Shown: piece by piece, positions 62,581 through 64,000 of the stretch | Layout of the letters: each line of letters begins with the position of its first letter | Position numbering within the stretch: the first letter of the stretch is position 1 | NCBI GenBank assembly: GCA_965221145.1 | Contig: OZ244877.1 | Span: forward strand, 4,154,001 to 4,218,000 | Source: Bin5 sp965221145 | GTDB taxonomy: Bacteria > Chloroflexota > Anaerolineae > Caldilineales > Caldilineaceae | Length of the DNA stretch: 64,000 bases | Direction of reading: 5' to 3' | Notes under the pieces: model-generated | Seen by the model: the letters and a program-made list of their open reading frames with translations, nothing else | Database searches by the model: none | Told to the model about the DNA's origin: nothing | Made by a program: the position numbers and the translations under genes

Positions 62581-63098
62581 GTCTGAATCAGGATTTGCGG
62601 GATTTGGGGATTTGCGGGATTGCAGGCGACGGGTCGATTCATATGCAGTGGGTCTTTTCTCGCCGACTGAAAGGGCACATCGCAACGACCAAACAAATTG
62701 GGATGCGCCTCTCGCAGCGATTGGATTTGACAGGGGCGCATCCAAGATTTTTGGGCGAACGTTGTCTGAATCAGGATTTGCGGGATTTGGGGATTTGCGG
62801 GATTGCAGGCGACGGGTCGATTCATATGCAGTGGGTCTTTCCTCGCCGACTGAAAGGGCACATCGCAACGACCAAACAAATTGGGATGCGCCCCTCGCAG
62901 CGATTGGATTTGACAGGGGCGCATCCAAGATTTTTGGGCGAACGTTGTCTGAATCAGGATTTGCGGGATTTGGGGATTTGCGGGATTGCAGGCGACGGGT
63001 CGATTCATATGCAGTGGGTCTTTTCTCGCCGACTGAAAGGGCACATCGCAACGACCAAACAAATTGGGATGCGCCCCTCGCAGCGATTGGATTTGACA
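62581..63098. repeat. 183-bp tandem repeat, 2.8 copies
   Basis: Units start at 62581, 62764 and 62947, nearly identical. Each opens GTCTGAATCAGGATTTGCGG, contains the sub-repeat GGATTTGCGGGATTTGGGGA and ends GATTTGACAG. The unit is 61 codons long, so it creates long but meaningless open frames on both strands. The TTGACA at the end of the last unit is the -35 of the tRNA-Ala promoter. Confidence 0.95.
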
Positions 63099-63121
63099 GC
63101 CGAAACGGTTTCCTATATGAT
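63093..63121 (+). promoter_or_regulatory. Promoter of tRNA-Ala
   Basis: TTGACA (63093-63098), 17-nt spacer, TATGAT (63116-63121). Transcription would begin near 63128, about 39 nt before the mature 5' end. Confidence 0.75.
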
Positions 63122-63166
63122 TTCAATCCCGCTGGCGGCGCGCCGCGATGCGGGCCATATAATAGC

Positions 63167-63239
<73 letters not shown>

Positions 63240-63259
63240 CTTGACATGAAATTCAGTGT

Positions 63260-63280
63260 CGGCACGATGCCGGGATTTTT
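63260..63280 (+). terminator. Terminator of tRNA-Ala
   Basis: CGGCACGATGCCG (63260-63272) forms a 5-bp stem with a 3-nt loop, followed by GGATTTTT. The reverse-complement word CGGCATCGTGCG recurs at about 63305-63316. Confidence 0.55.
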
Positions 63281-63982
63281 GTAGAAACCTCATTTTCCCC
63301 TTTTCGGCATCGTGCGTATAATCAGAGTATTCGATGTTGGCGCGTAAATCCGGGCGCCTCAGTTTCATCGTCCCCCTTTCGACCAATGGCTGCGCGAATT
63401 CAGCGCCGCGCTGCGTTCTCTCCCTGTGGGAGCTTGCCCGACAGGGAGACGAAGCGTGTGTTGCGCTCCCGCCCGTCCAGGTCGGCTCTTTGCAAAGTTT
63501 TGTGCGATCCATTTGAGTTCAGGCAAGGAACGCACGAGTTCACAGGGTTCGCGGCCGGCGCTCGGCAACGGTTGCGAAAGTACGTTGCCATTGATAAACT
63601 TGTGTTTGGGTATTGCGTACGGGCAGGCCCGACCGTGCGGACGCGAGGGATGGCCCGTCATTGCAGCGTCGAAAAAACGCAATGCTGAAAAAGCGACAGT
63701 GCTGAAAAAGCGCAATTTGACATAGGGAAACCGACCTATTATGATTGAGGTCAGTTCCCCAAATATCGGGAGTTGACAACGGAAAACGAAGCAGCTATAA
63801 GTAAAGTAAGAAATTTTGTCCGCACCTTGAGCGCCCCCGTTTGTGGGTGATGGTTCAGGGAGCGGTCTTGTTGTCGGTTAGATTGTGACCGGCGACGAAC
63901 CCGGCAGAGCCTGTGGCCGCCGCGGCATACGTCTCGACGAACTGACGACAGGTCAGACACGCACACTTGGGAGAAAACCGAA
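63281..63982. other. Apparently gene-free stretch
   Basis: Several 60-116-codon frames on both strands overlap here but none has a family pattern, ribosome site or signal. TACGGGCAGGCCCGACCGTG (63618-63637) looks like another dispersed repeat. Confidence 0.45.
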
Positions 63983-64000
63983 ATGTTTAAGAGTTGGCGC
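63983..64000 (+). CDS. Possible gene start at the window edge
   Basis: ATG 63983 with GGGAGA about 9 nt upstream reads MFKSWR and runs off the window. Too short to identify. Confidence 0.3.

Noticed and set aside
62173..63126. 317- and 351-codon minus-strand frames and 214-225-codon plus-strand frames
   Set aside because: They exist because the 183-bp tandem repeat is a multiple of three and lacks stops; the proteins are three copies of the same nonsense.
63158..63163. TATAAT directly before tRNA-Ala
   Set aside because: Only 3 nt from the mature 5' end, so the start would be inside the tRNA; TTGACA-17-TATGAT upstream is better.
63426..63725. 99-codon plus-strand frame after the tRNA
   Set aside because: No ribosome site or family pattern, overlaps a similar minus-strand frame and includes repeat-like DNA.

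Overview
The window reads as chromosome of a GC-rich, probably aerobic member of the Chloroflexota (Caldilineae/Anaerolineae-like). This is inferred from gene content, not from a marker tree. The supporting content is a nuoB-nuoCD-nuoI cluster, a DarA-type c-di-AMP receptor, a Ycf45/R3H ATPase, several Gfo/Idh/MocA oxidoreductases, a PhyH-family gene remnant, PmoA-like and sucrase/ferredoxin-like proteins, and intergenic DNA full of short dispersed repeats.

Layout. 1-7 kb: three minus-strand secreted paralogues sharing a YPPGW domain, with SH3b repeats in two of them; the largest also carries leucine-rich repeats and a trypsin-like protease and runs off the left edge. 7-13.6 kb: uvrA with a LexA-type box, NUDIX, GNAT and a dynamin-like GTPase. 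14-18 kb: a reverse transcriptase gene followed by a nitrilase-fold gene, a candidate antiphage (DRT-like) pair. 18-23 kb: sugar-phosphate isomerase, M20 peptidase, Gfo/Idh/MocA and two membrane proteins. 23-30.7 kb: an accessory island holding RusA-like nuclease plus PD-(D/E)XK/HEPN protein, a vapB gene with a 19-codon vapC stub, an orphan antitoxin, a Fic protein with a palindromic operator, and an OLD-type ATPase-nuclease gene broken by a 235-bp MITE and a 1588-bp IS66-type element. Both insertions have perfect 8-bp target duplications and matching ends. 30.8-34.8 kb: catabolic-type oxidoreductases, an orphan HigA-like antitoxin and a PmoA-like protein.

35.3-43.2 kb: nuoB, fused nuoCD and nuoI behind a good promoter, then a metallo-beta-lactamase-fold hydrolase, a CxxC protein, an FAD amine-oxidase-type protein and an Mrp ATPase lacking its CxxC. 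43.2-57.4 kb: iron-binding lipoprotein, sorbosone-dehydrogenase-like lipoprotein, sucrase/ferredoxin-like protein, MFS transporter, HdrD-like Fe-S oxidoreductase, rhomboid protease, gmk, FmdB zinc ribbon, c-di-AMP receptor, tmk, R3H ATPase and a GNAT-like protein. 57.7-62.4 kb: a FitAB-type toxin-antitoxin pair, a DUF3224 protein, an hsdR remnant, an RHH-Doc pair and two VOC proteins. 62.5-64 kb: a 183-bp tandem repeat, tRNA-Ala(GGC) and an apparently empty stretch.

The two accessory zones (about 14-30 kb and 57.7-61.4 kb) collect defence and toxin-antitoxin genes, several of them decayed. An approximately 400-bp dispersed element occurs in inverted orientation near 35.0 and 59.6 kb. The most interesting candidates are the RT/nitrilase pair, the RusA plus nuclease-HEPN pair, and the doubly interrupted OLD gene whose reading frame is exactly restored on removing both insertions.
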